Positions 1 to 5,653 of a DNA stretch of 6,053 nt are shown here, in pieces (the stretch's first letter is position 1; each line of letters opens with the position of its first letter). Origin of the DNA: Nitratifractor sp. GTDB lineage: Bacteria; Campylobacterota; Campylobacteria; Campylobacterales; Sulfurovaceae. The notes beneath the pieces were generated by a model. That model worked only from the letters and a program-made list of their open reading frames with translations, did not search any database and had not been told where the DNA came from. The DNA is taken from positions 1 through 6,053 of the forward strand of contig JANTGQ010000095.1 of assembly GCA_024762845.1 (NCBI GenBank), in the 5' to 3' direction. The translations under genes were made by a program, and so were the position numbers.

Positions 1-625
1 TTTGCTACATGCACTCCCAAGCAATCTAGGTAAAACTCTCGATTTAGGCTGTGGAAGCGGAAGGCTCTATAGAGCACTTGTGAAAGAGTCAAAATCTGTT
101 GAACACTTCTATGGTGCCGATTTTGCAGAGTCTATGTTAAAGCTCCACCCAAAAGCAAAGAACATAGAGCTTCTCAGTGCTGATTTTAACACCGAAGAGA
201 GCTTTGCGCAGCTACGTAAGCTTGGGGCAGAAACACTGCTCTCAGCCTCTGCTCTGCAGTGGGCAAAAGATATCGACTTTACACTTGAGCAATGCGCTAC
301 ACTTGCACCCTTTGCAGGCTTATTTCTCTTCTGTAGTGGCACATTTAAAACCTTGCACAAAAGTGTGGGGCTGCGCTCTCCTATTCACTCGTGCGAAAAA
401 ATTGAGAGTGCTTTTAAGAGTCACTACAAAGCAGCTAAAATAGAGAAGTACAACTTCTCTCTGCCTTTTGCCACAACGCTCGATATGCTCCGCTACATAA
501 AACTAAGCGGTGTCAGCGGGAACCTGCAGCTCTCATACACTCAAATGAAGCATATTTTAGAAAATTACCCCCTCAAATATTTAGAGTTTGAGACAATACT
601 ATTAACTGGAGAGAGTAGATGTTAG
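1..625 (+). CDS. bioC: Malonyl-ACP O-methyltransferase BioC-like, 5' end outside window
   Basis: SAM-dependent class I methyltransferase that most resembles BioC, which methylates the free carboxyl of malonyl-ACP so that the fatty acid machinery can build pimeloyl-ACP for biotin. Numbering from the first readable codon (TTG at 2), SAM motif I is DLGCGSGR at residues 14-21, the acidic residue ending motif II is D40 in GADFAESML, and the motif IV-like LSASALQW at 80-87 is the typical BioC form. MLRYIKLSGVSG at 162-173 matches the BioC segment around the conserved 'ikatG'. The 207 visible residues are shorter than the usual 230-250, so roughly 25-40 N-terminal residues lie upstream; the TTG at 2 is probably an internal leucine. 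The end overlaps the DUF309 gene by 7 bp (ATGTTAG), suggesting co-transcription. A different small-molecule methyltransferase remains possible, but the motif IV and IKLSG segments favour BioC. Confidence 0.8.
   Translation, partial: LLHALPSNLGKTLDLGCGSGRLYRALVKESKSVEHFYGADFAESMLKLHPKAKNIELLSADFNTEESFAQLRKLGAETLLSASALQWAKDIDFTLEQCATLAPFAGLFLFCSGTFKTLHKSVGLRSPIHSCEKIESAFKSHYKAAKIEKYNFSLPFATTLDMLRYIKLSGVSGNLQLSYTQMKHILENYPLKYLEFETILLTGESRC
608..613 (+). promoter_or_regulatory. Ribosome binding site of the DUF309 gene, inside bioC
   Basis: GGAGAG lies 5 nt before the ATG at 619 and is embedded in the last codons of the bioC-like gene. With the ATGTTAG start/stop overlap it supports the ATG at 619 as the true start and suggests coupled translation. 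Confidence 0.6.
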
Positions 626-918
626 CTATTAGCGACTATAAAGAGCTGCTGCTACAGCAAAAATTTTACGAAGCTCACGAGAAGTTAGAGGAGTACTGGT
701 TTCCCAGGCGCAAAGAGAAGAGCAGAGGTGTTTTAATTGTAAAAGGTTTTATAAACGCTGCCGTAGCATTTGAACTAAAAAAAAGAGGGCGCCAAGAGAG
801 TGCCTTGAAGGTTTGGAAGACATATAAAAAATTTTCTCTTCTTATAGAGAGTGACGAGAATGATTTTATAGAGTTAAAAGAGTTTGTAGAGGATTATGCG
901 AAAAAATATCTTTTTTAA
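619..918 (+). CDS. DUF309 family protein
   Basis: Small cytosolic helical protein of 99 residues and unknown biochemical function. The DUF309 hallmarks are present: EAHEKLEEYW at residues 18-27, where the His-Glu-x-Leu-Glu-x-x-Trp core is the family signature, and KGFINAAVAFELKKRG at 42-57, the second conserved helix. SALKVWKTYKKF at 61-72 matches the following 'A..lw..a...l' helix. Length and motif order are normal for the family, so it looks complete. The ATG overlaps the bioC-like stop by 7 bp, and a GGAGAG sequence at 608-613 lies 5 nt upstream inside the bioC-like gene, so translation is probably coupled to it. The family's role is not established; the overlap hints at, but does not prove, a link to biotin or fatty acid metabolism. 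No signal peptide or membrane segment is seen. Confidence 0.85.
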   Translation: MLAISDYKELLLQQKFYEAHEKLEEYWFPRRKEKSRGVLIVKGFINAAVAFELKKRGRQESALKVWKTYKKFSLLIESDENDFIELKEFVEDYAKKYLF

Positions 919-927
919 TGCTATAAT
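919..927 (+). promoter_or_regulatory. Extended -10 promoter of the AsmA-like/TRIC unit
   Basis: TGCTATAAT is a perfect extended -10 box (TG at 919-920, TATAAT at 922-927) beginning the base after the DUF309 stop codon. No convincing -35 hexamer is present at the right distance, only an A/T-rich stretch, which is common in Campylobacterota housekeeping promoters. The start of transcription would be near 934, leaving about 15 nt before the ATG at 949. A GAG at 941-943, 5 nt before the ATG, is the only ribosome binding site candidate. Confidence 0.65.
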
Positions 928-948
928 TTTAGAAAAAAAAGAGCCAAA

Positions 949-3540
949 ATGAAAAAAATTATTCTTATAATACTACTCATAATTGTTTTACTTATTATAT
1001 CTGCTGTAGCGCTCCTTTTTACGCCAGCTGGCAGCAACAGTGTTATTAAACCCCTACTCAATAGTTATCTTGCCAAAAAGATTGATAATCCAAAAATAGA
1101 GGTCAATAAACTTGATAGTAAATTTGGTACAATTAACCTCGAAGCCTCTGCAGATAATGGTATAGCACTCTCTTCAAGTGGAGAGATAAACTATCTTAAC
1201 CAAAAGTTCGACCAGCACTACACAGTAGATGCAAAGAGTGTAAAAGTAGAGGGGCGCGATATACAGATGGATCTCGATGTCAAAGGGCAGGCAGTTGGAA
1301 GTAGTGAAAACTTTGGTGTTAATGGTGCCGGAAGAGCATTTGATTCGAATATAAAGTATAAATTTATTATTAAAGATGGCAATCCCCAGGCGATTACAGC
1401 CTCTTTAAACAGTGCTCAAATTGCCAAGATATTTGCACTAGCAAATATGCAGCCACTCGCAGACGGCTACTTGTTTATAGACTCCGAAATTCCAAGCCTC
1501 GACGAGAGTAACCCACGTGGAGCAGCCAATATAGAGGTAAAGAACGGGCGTTTTAACGAGAGAATTCTTAGCAAAAAGTATGGTATAAAACTCCCAAAAA
1601 ACGAAAAATTTATTGCTAATATCGATGCAAAAGTAAATAAAAAACATATTCTCACCCGTGGGGATATTAATACAACAAGTGCCAAAATCAAGATAAAAAA
1701 GCTCACCTCTTCTCGTGATTTCTCTATTATTAAAGGGTACTTTCGGCTCAATATCGAGCAACTCTCCAGACTCTCCCCAATACTTAACATCGCTCTTCAA
1801 GGCAGCGCTGTTGTAGATGGCGCTATCTATAAAAACTTTAAACAAAAGGCTACTCAAATCGTTGCCACTACAAAGTCGCTTGGTGGACAAAGCCGGATAA
1901 ATTTGAACAATAAAAAATTGACTCTTAATTTGCAGAGTATATCAATTCCAAAAGTGCTGCACACCTTTAAACAGCCCTCTTTTGTAAGTAAAGGAAGCCT
2001 AAGTGGAAAAGTCTACCTGCAAGACTATAGCAAATTAAATGGAGATTTCAAACTCGCAAGCAGCGGAACGCTTAATAAAAAACTTTTAAAAATTACTCTG
2101 CCAAGTTATGCCTACAACATAAAGAGTGAGGGTCATCTAAAAGATGCCACACTTATTGCAAAAAAGACGCAGGTTGTTTCGCACTTTGTCAATGCAACCT
2201 TTAGCAATACACGCTACGCTCTACTTACGAATGCAGTCGACAGCGACTACTCTATCTACGTAAAAGATTTGGCTGGGTTTAATGCTATCAGCCCCCAAAA
2301 GATGCAGGGCGAACTAGAGGTCGTCGGCTCTCTTAGAAACCAGGGCAGCTATACAGTAGCAAGCTTTAAAAGCAACTCTTTGGGTGGTAAACTAAGTGGT
2401 GAGTATGCTCCACAAAGTCTAAAAGCCACGTTTAAAAATATCTCTCTGCCTAAGACTCTGCATATGTTTAAGATGCCTCATATTTTTACCAAAGGTGTCG
2501 CAAGTGGAAATATTCGGCTAACAGATATAGAAAAAGGCAATGGGCTCTTTACGCTACAATCAAAAGGCGGCTTTGATACAAAGACCCTACAGAGTCTGAC
2601 AGAGCTTAATTTTACCCCTCCATTTAACTACAGTATGCTTATTAAAAACGGTATCATTAAAGACAACAGAGTACTTACAAAACCGCAACTGCTTATAAGC
2701 TATGGAAAATTTAATTTCGACTATCTTAACTATGATATAAGCCGCCAGGCACTTAGCACCAAATTTAGAGCCGAAATAAATGATCTGGCAAAACTGAACT
2801 CTCTTAGTGGTCAAAAACTGCAAGGCTCTTTTGCCCTCAACGCCTCAATAAAACAAGACCCCAATAATCTACTTCTAAATGCCAGTGCCAAAGAGCTTGA
2901 TGGGGTTATCAATTTGATACAAAAAAATGCACAACTCAAGGTGGATGCTGCAGGAATAAGTGTTGTCAAGCTACTTAAAATGCTTAGTTACGAACAGATT
3001 TTAGATGGCATAGCAATTGCCAATTTAGACTACAACACCAAGTCGCAAAACGGCAAATTTAAAGCTACTCTCAACGAAGCTAGATTCCTAAACTCAACAC
3101 TCGTAGAGACGCTGAGAAATGTAGCCCACTTTGATCTTGCGCAAGAGGTCTTTAGTCGTGCAACACTACACGGTAGAATCAACAAAGGTAAAGTACTCTT
3201 TAATCTTAATACCAGCTCACAAAGAACAAAAATCAGGATAAAAGAGGGGGAGATAGATAGTAAAAAAGGGACAATAGATGCACGTGTAACGGTAACATTT
3301 AACAAACTTGACTACCCATTTGATTTAAGCGGTCCACTTAAAAAGCCGCGTGTTAAACTTGTATTTGGCGGAGAGGTTAAAAGAAGAGTTATCGGTACAG
3401 TAAAAAAAGCGATTCTTGGGAAAGATGCCAATAAGACACTTAATAAAATTATCCCAAATGAGTTAAAAGATAAAAATATTCAGGATCAAATAAAAAAAGT
3501 AGTCCCAAAAGAGATTAAAGGTCTCTTCGAAAACCTCTAG
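949..3540 (+). CDS. AsmA/TamB-like membrane-anchored envelope protein with ~170-residue repeats
   Basis: An 863-residue protein with one N-terminal hydrophobic segment (residues 4-24, preceded by MKK) and a long beta-rich periplasmic part, the layout of AsmA/YhdP/TamB proteins. The C-terminal part (about 744-806) has the usual AsmA-like ending: G-x-I-N-K-G-K, a predicted strand-rich stretch, then PFDLSGPLKKPRV at 790-802. A Lys-rich tail with likely helices follows to 863. The middle is built from a repeating ~170-residue unit; two copies are obvious at 331-355 (ISIPKVLHTFK...SKGSLSGKV) and 498-522 (ISLPKTLHMFK...TKGVASGNI). Relatives form long grooves thought to move phospholipid between inner and outer membranes or to affect outer-membrane assembly; that role is inferred here. 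It starts after an extended -10 box and ends 2 bp before the TRIC-like gene. The exact subfamily (AsmA, DUF748, TamB) cannot be fixed by eye. Confidence 0.75.
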   Translation: MKKIILIILLIIVLLIISAVALLFTPAGSNSVIKPLLNSYLAKKIDNPKIEVNKLDSKFGTINLEASADNGIALSSSGEINYLNQKFDQHYTVDAKSVKVEGRDIQMDLDVKGQAVGSSENFGVNGAGRAFDSNIKYKFIIKDGNPQAITASLNSAQIAKIFALANMQPLADGYLFIDSEIPSLDESNPRGAANIEVKNGRFNERILSKKYGIKLPKNEKFIANIDAKVNKKHILTRGDINTTSAKIKIKKLTSSRDFSIIKGYFRLNIEQLSRLSPILNIALQGSAVVDGAIYKNFKQKATQIVATTKSLGGQSRINLNNKKLTLNLQSISIPKVLHTFKQPSFVSKGSLSGKVYLQDYSKLNGDFKLASSGTLNKKLLKITLPSYAYNIKSEGHLKDATLIAKKTQVVSHFVNATFSNTRYALLTNAVDSDYSIYVKDLAGFNAISPQKMQGELEVVGSLRNQGSYTVASFKSNSLGGKLSGEYAPQSLKATFKNISLPKTLHMFKMPHIFTKGVASGNIRLTDIEKGNGLFTLQSKGGFDTKTLQSLTELNFTPPFNYSMLIKNGIIKDNRVLTKPQLLISYGKFNFDYLNYDISRQALSTKFRAEINDLAKLNSLSGQKLQGSFALNASIKQDPNNLLLNASAKELDGVINLIQKNAQLKVDAAGISVVKLLKMLSYEQILDGIAIANLDYNTKSQNGKFKATLNEARFLNSTLVETLRNVAHFDLAQEVFSRATLHGRINKGKVLFNLNTSSQRTKIRIKEGEIDSKKGTIDARVTVTFNKLDYPFDLSGPLKKPRVKLVFGGEVKRRVIGTVKKAILGKDANKTLNKIIPNELKDKNIQDQIKKVVPKEIKGLFENL
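1381..3048 (+). repeat. Degenerate ~170-residue internal repeat in the AsmA-like protein
   Basis: Four aligned segments share an 'xI(S)xxKxLxxL ... GxxxGxI' pattern starting near residues 156, 331, 498 and 670, intervals of about 175, 167 and 172. A second half-module (I-x-x-L-x-x-L-x-x-[IL]-x-x-Q-x-[ML]-x-G ... S-x-x-L-G-G) starts near residues 269, 436 and 609. The pair at 331 and 498 is strongest, sharing I-S-[IL]-P-K-x-L-H-x-F-K and [ST]-K-G-x-x-S-G. The DNA itself is diverged, so this is an old protein-level repeat. The alignment was done by eye. Confidence 0.65.
3509..3527 (+). other. Small hairpin just upstream of the TRIC-like start
   Basis: AAGAGA (3509-3514) and TCTCTT (3522-3527) form a perfect 6-bp stem with a 7-nt loop that contains AAAGG. 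It lies at the end of the AsmA-like coding region, 15 nt before the ATG at 3543. There is no T-run, so it is not a terminator. It might influence re-initiation on the TRIC-like gene, or be chance. Confidence 0.3.
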
Positions 3541-3542
3541 CG

Positions 3543-4142
3543 ATGTTTGAGATTGCAGACTATATAGGTATCGCCGCATTTGCTACAAGCGGCTTTTTAG
3601 TAGCACTCAGAAACAGGCTTGATCTGCTTGGTATCTTTGTCTCTCTCTTTCTTACAGCACTTGGTGGCGGAATAGTACGAGACATTATACTGCAGCAGAC
3701 ACCCTACTCTTTTACCCACAATGCACCCGCACTCATACTTATTACCATAATGGTCGTACTAACACTCTTTCGTATCCAAAACCATAATGCACTCGAGGGC
3801 AATCCTGTATTTATTATAAGTGACTCTATAGGGCTTGTCTCTTTCTCAATATCTGGAGCAATACTCGCAATTGAGCACAACTTTAACTTTACCGGTGTTT
3901 TGGCACTAAGCTTTATAACAGCAGTTGGCGGTGGTATTGCGCGCGATATTATTATAAATGAAGTACCGCTGGTTTTTAAAAGTGGGTTTTACGGCACTAT
4001 CTCTTTGCTTGTGGGGCTAATTATTATTGCACTAGACTACCTTCAGGCTGTCAATATCTTTACTCTTGCCACGCTATTTCTTAGCGCAACACTTTTACGC
4101 ATTATTGCCTACTATAAAAAGTGGTCTGTTCCAACACTATAA
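3543..4142 (+). CDS. TRIC/UPF0126 family membrane protein (YicG-like)
   Basis: Integral inner-membrane protein of 199 residues with about seven hydrophobic segments and the internal duplication typical of the UPF0126 (PF03458) family. Each half carries the signature GGG-x-x-RD: GGGIVRDIIL at 41-50 and GGGIARDIII at 129-138, plus paired SG motifs (TSGFLVALRN at 15-24; ISGAILAIEH at 103-112). Prokaryotic relatives include E. coli YicG. Structures of bacterial and archaeal TRIC homologues show trimers with one cation-conducting pore per subunit; an older Pfam label proposes glycine transport. The substrate here cannot be told from sequence. The length is normal and the gene looks intact. Its ATG is 2 bp after the AsmA-like stop, with no good ribosome binding site at normal distance, so translation is probably coupled. 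It converges with the secreted-protein gene with 13 bp between stops and no evident terminator. Confidence 0.85.
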   Translation: MFEIADYIGIAAFATSGFLVALRNRLDLLGIFVSLFLTALGGGIVRDIILQQTPYSFTHNAPALILITIMVVLTLFRIQNHNALEGNPVFIISDSIGLVSFSISGAILAIEHNFNFTGVLALSFITAVGGGIARDIIINEVPLVFKSGFYGTISLLVGLIIIALDYLQAVNIFTLATLFLSATLLRIIAYYKKWSVPTL

Positions 4143-4155
4143 CTAAAGGGCATCT

Positions 4156-4587
4156 CTAAAAACTTTTACAGCTGTCGGGTATCTCAGCCCTAAAGGTTAA
4201 ATCAACTCGCTTATGCAGCGGTAGATTTATATCGTGGTAGGTAAAGATATGGATACTCTTGATGCCACTGTCTATAAACTGCGCACCCTTTCGCCAGGTA
4301 TACTCGAACTCATACTCTCCTTTGAGAATATCACTAATGTTTTTACGGTAGTACTTACCCGGCGGAATAATAATTGTCGGCAGTTTACTTTTTGGAAAAT
4401 CTTCGCCATAGGGTGTAGATGCCACACGAATTGCCAAAAAACAGTTTATTGAGCTATTCTTTGCATAGAGCGCAATATCTATAGGTGTTTTTTTACCAAT
4501 GTTTTTAATGCTCTGCGGAATCTTTGGCAAATTAAACTCTGCAAAAAGCACTGAAGATAGCAAAACAGAAAAAAGAAACAGTCTCAT
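4156..4587 (-). CDS. Small secreted protein of unknown function
   Basis: Not recognised as a known family. The 143-residue product has a clear Sec signal peptide: Arg2, a hydrophobic core at residues 3-15, and a likely cleavage after Ala16 (VLFA|EF). The mature part alternates hydrophobic and polar residues in a way that suggests beta strands, for example PTIIIPPGKYY at 70-80, EYEFEYTW at 91-98 and KSIHIFTYHDI at 110-120. The only cysteines are Cys49 and Cys140, which could form one periplasmic disulfide. No lipobox is present, so it is probably soluble periplasmic or exported. The ATG at 4587 is supported by AAGGG at 4598-4594, 6 nt upstream, and by a TATAAT box. It sits 34 bp after the racemase-like gene on the same strand, so read-through co-expression is possible. 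An immunoglobulin-like or pilin-accessory-type fold would fit, but this is a guess. Confidence 0.75.
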   Translation of the reverse strand: MRLFLFSVLLSSVLFAEFNLPKIPQSIKNIGKKTPIDIALYAKNSSINCFLAIRVASTPYGEDFPKSKLPTIIIPPGKYYRKNISDILKGEYEFEYTWRKGAQFIDSGIKSIHIFTYHDINLPLHKRVDLTFRAEIPDSCKSF

Positions 4588-4593
4588 TTGATA

Positions 4594-4612
4594 CCCTTTT
4601 TAAATAATTATA
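4594..4612 (-). promoter_or_regulatory. -10 box and ribosome binding site of the secreted-protein gene
   Basis: On the - strand a perfect TATAAT occupies 4612-4607 in the short gap between two genes, followed by AAGGG at 4598-4594, 6 nt before the ATG at 4587. The implied leader is only about 13 nt. No good -35 is seen, as the upstream DNA is the end of the racemase-like gene. This suggests expression independent of the upstream gene. Confidence 0.55.
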
Positions 4613-4621
4613 CCCAATTTT

Positions 4622-5314
4622 TTAGACTACTGCCTCCTCCACTGCCCTTGTGGCATGTATAAGCGTTGTGTCAAAGAGCTTTACATTAGTATCATCCTGC
4701 TTTACAAGCATTCCAATTTCGGTACAGCCCAAAATAACACCCTCTGCTCCACTCTTAGAGAAATCACTGATAATACGCAGATACTCTTTTTTCGAAGCCT
4801 CTTTAGTTTTGCCAAGACAGAGCTCCTCATAGATAATCTGATGCACCAACTCTCTATCTTCTTTTGGAGGCACCAGCACCTCTAAGCCATATTTCTCCTC
4901 AAGCCTGCCTTTGTAAAACTCTTGCTCCATTGTAAATGCGGTACCCAAAAGCCCTACGCGCTCTATGCCTTTCTTGCACAAAACCTCAGCTGTAGCATCT
5001 GCAATATGCAGCAGTGGAATACCCAACGCCTCCTCTATCTGCGGTGCAATCTTGTGCATAGTATTGGTACATATCAGCAAAAAATCAGCGCCCGCTGCTT
5101 CTACGCTATTGGCAGCTGCACAAAGCTCCTTAGCAGTGCCATCCCAGTCACCCGCATGCTGCATCTTCTCTATCGGCTCAAAATCTACACTTACAAGCGC
5201 CACCTTTGCCGAATGTAAAGCACCCAAGCGCTCTTTTACACCCTCGTTTATCAACCTATAATACCCAAGTGTACTCTCCCAACTCATGCCACCTAGCATT
5301 CCTATTGTTTTCAA
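4622..5314 (-). CDS. Aspartate/glutamate racemase family protein (YgeA/RacX-like)
   Basis: Cofactor-independent amino acid racemase of 230 residues, the normal length. Members interconvert L- and D-amino acids by two-base chemistry with two cysteines. Both are present: Cys82 in CTNTMHKIAP and Cys197 in GCTEIGMLV. The N-terminal KTIGMLGGMSWEST is the typical opening of the aspartate/glutamate racemase group rather than of MurI. From memory, E. coli YgeA has Thr in place of the first Cys; this protein keeps Cys and should resemble the classical enzymes. The substrate (Asp, Glu or broader) cannot be read from sequence. The start is TTG at 5314, not ATG, chosen because it gives the family N-terminus and follows GAGGAG by 8 nt. 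A D-amino-acid role in the cell wall or in signalling is possible. A region with a candidate promoter lies upstream (5315-5577). Confidence 0.85.
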   Translation of the reverse strand: MKTIGMLGGMSWESTLGYYRLINEGVKERLGALHSAKVALVSVDFEPIEKMQHAGDWDGTAKELCAAANSVEAAGADFLLICTNTMHKIAPQIEEALGIPLLHIADATAEVLCKKGIERVGLLGTAFTMEQEFYKGRLEEKYGLEVLVPPKEDRELVHQIIYEELCLGKTKEASKKEYLRIISDFSKSGAEGVILGCTEIGMLVKQDDTNVKLFDTTLIHATRAVEEAVV

Positions 5315-5322
5315 ATTAATAT

Positions 5323-5328
5323 CTCCTC
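5323..5328 (-). promoter_or_regulatory. Strong ribosome binding site deciding a TTG start
   Basis: GAGGAG on the - strand (5328-5323) lies 8 nt before TTG at 5314. It is the best Shine-Dalgarno match in the window and outweighs the weaker start codon. Downstream in-frame ATGs at residues 6 and 10 would remove the conserved KTIG start. Confidence 0.75.
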
Positions 5329-5336
5329 TTGACTTT

Positions 5337-5377
5337 AAAAAATAGTGCTAAAACAATTATCCCGGATTATGTATTAG
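5337..5377 (-). terminator. Weak terminator-like stem and T-run, - strand
   Basis: Read on the - strand, CTAATACA (5377-5370) can pair with TGTTTTAG (5355-5348) in seven base pairs with one T-T mismatch and a 14-nt loop, followed by CACTATTTTTT (5347-5337). The order stem then T-run fits a Rho-independent terminator or attenuator upstream of the racemase-like gene. The stem is A/T-rich and weak, so confidence is low. Confidence 0.3.
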
Positions 5378-5553
5378 AATTGCTTGAAATCTGCCAAACG
5401 CTTGTGTTGTAGGTATTTGCGGAAAACTGTGCAAGTGTGGATTTCCATGGGTCTAGGTGCACCCGTAGGTGCATCGATGGTTTCTCCGTAAGTGCCTACA
5501 GTGCAATGGTTTGTGTAGAGTTCTGTAATCTCTAATGCGAAATCTGGGATTAT
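5364..5553 (+). repeat. Short words repeated at both edges of the intergenic core
   Basis: GAAATCTG occurs at 5386-5393 and 5539-5546, and GGATTAT at 5364-5370 and 5547-5553, so the core is bracketed by the same two words in direct orientation but in swapped order. In addition ATTATCCC (about 5357-5363) and GGGATTAT (5546-5553) are near-perfect inverted copies. Inside, TAGGTGCA occurs twice (5454-5461, 5466-5473) and GTGCA plus ATGGTTT recurs at 5469-5483 and 5501-5512. Confidence 0.5.
5458..5505. other. Nested hairpin in the intergenic core
   Basis: TGCAC (5458-5462) pairs with GTGCA (5501-5505), then after a small CC/A internal loop GTAGG (5465-5469) pairs with CCTAC (5495-5499), giving ten Watson-Crick pairs. 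Two G-T wobbles and one more pair can extend it inward. The inverted repeat exists on both strands, but a strand cannot be assigned from the hairpin alone. It could be an RNA element or an end structure of a mobile element. Confidence 0.4.
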
Positions 5554-5577
5554 ATACAAGTTTCCAATAAAACACAA
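5549..5577 (-). promoter_or_regulatory. Candidate - strand promoter at the edge of the intergenic core
   Basis: A TATAAT at 5554-5549 on the - strand is preceded at 17 bp by TTGTGT (5577-5572), a half match to the -35 consensus. Transcription would begin near 5542 and run through the repeat-rich core toward the racemase-like gene, giving it a leader of roughly 225 nt, or a separate small RNA if the stem at 5348-5377 terminates it. Confidence 0.45.
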
Positions 5578-5608
5578 ATACTATCTTTTTTCTCAAGTAA
5601 TTTTTATA

Positions 5609-5645
5609 TATAATAGAAAATGAGTACAATCAATATGGCAAAGGA
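5609..5645 (+). promoter_or_regulatory. -10 box and ribosome binding site of the phosphatase-like gene
   Basis: TATAAT at 5609-5614 follows a T-rich stretch with no clear -35. The start of transcription would be near 5621. AAAGGA at 5640-5645 lies 8 nt before the ATG at 5654, which supports that start. Confidence 0.55.
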
Positions 5646-5653
5646 TAATAGAT

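Larger units (their letters stand above)
5315..5653. other. 339-bp intergenic region between divergent genes, with a GC-richer repeat-laden core
   Basis: No protein gene is supported here. The left edge (5315-5330) holds the racemase ribosome binding site. The core, about 5385-5550, is richer in G+C (47% in 5401-5460 and 50% in 5461-5520 by hand count) than the right edge (22% in 5581-5640). It contains short direct repeats and a nested hairpin. A - strand promoter candidate lies at 5549-5577, and the right edge holds the + strand promoter and ribosome binding site of the phosphatase-like gene. A 67-codon - strand frame (5577-5374) starts on TTG without a ribosome binding site and is not called a gene, though a decayed coding fragment cannot be excluded. 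Confidence 0.6.

Noticed and set aside
177..443. 88-codon + strand frame inside the bioC-like gene
   Set aside because: Overlaps the methyltransferase motifs in another frame, with no family features and no ribosome binding site.
1438..1890. Long - strand open frames (to 150 codons) inside the AsmA-like gene
   Set aside because: They lie opposite a well-supported 863-codon gene, have unlikely composition and show no family motifs; they are antisense shadows.
4650..5261. + strand open frames opposite the racemase-like gene
   Set aside because: Rich in Cys, Ser and Leu, with no motifs; antisense to a gene with clear catalytic motifs.
5374..5577. 67-codon - strand open frame in the intergenic island, as a gene
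   Set aside because: It starts on TTG with no ribosome binding site, and the start overlaps the candidate -35 box, so the proposed transcript would not include it. The only internal in-frame ATG (24 codons) also lacks a ribosome binding site. No family was recognised.
5315..5653. Known riboswitch, tRNA or CRISPR array in the intergenic region
   Set aside because: The repeats are too short and irregular for a CRISPR array, there is no cloverleaf with T-loop GTTCGA-like sequence, and no conserved riboswitch core was recognised.
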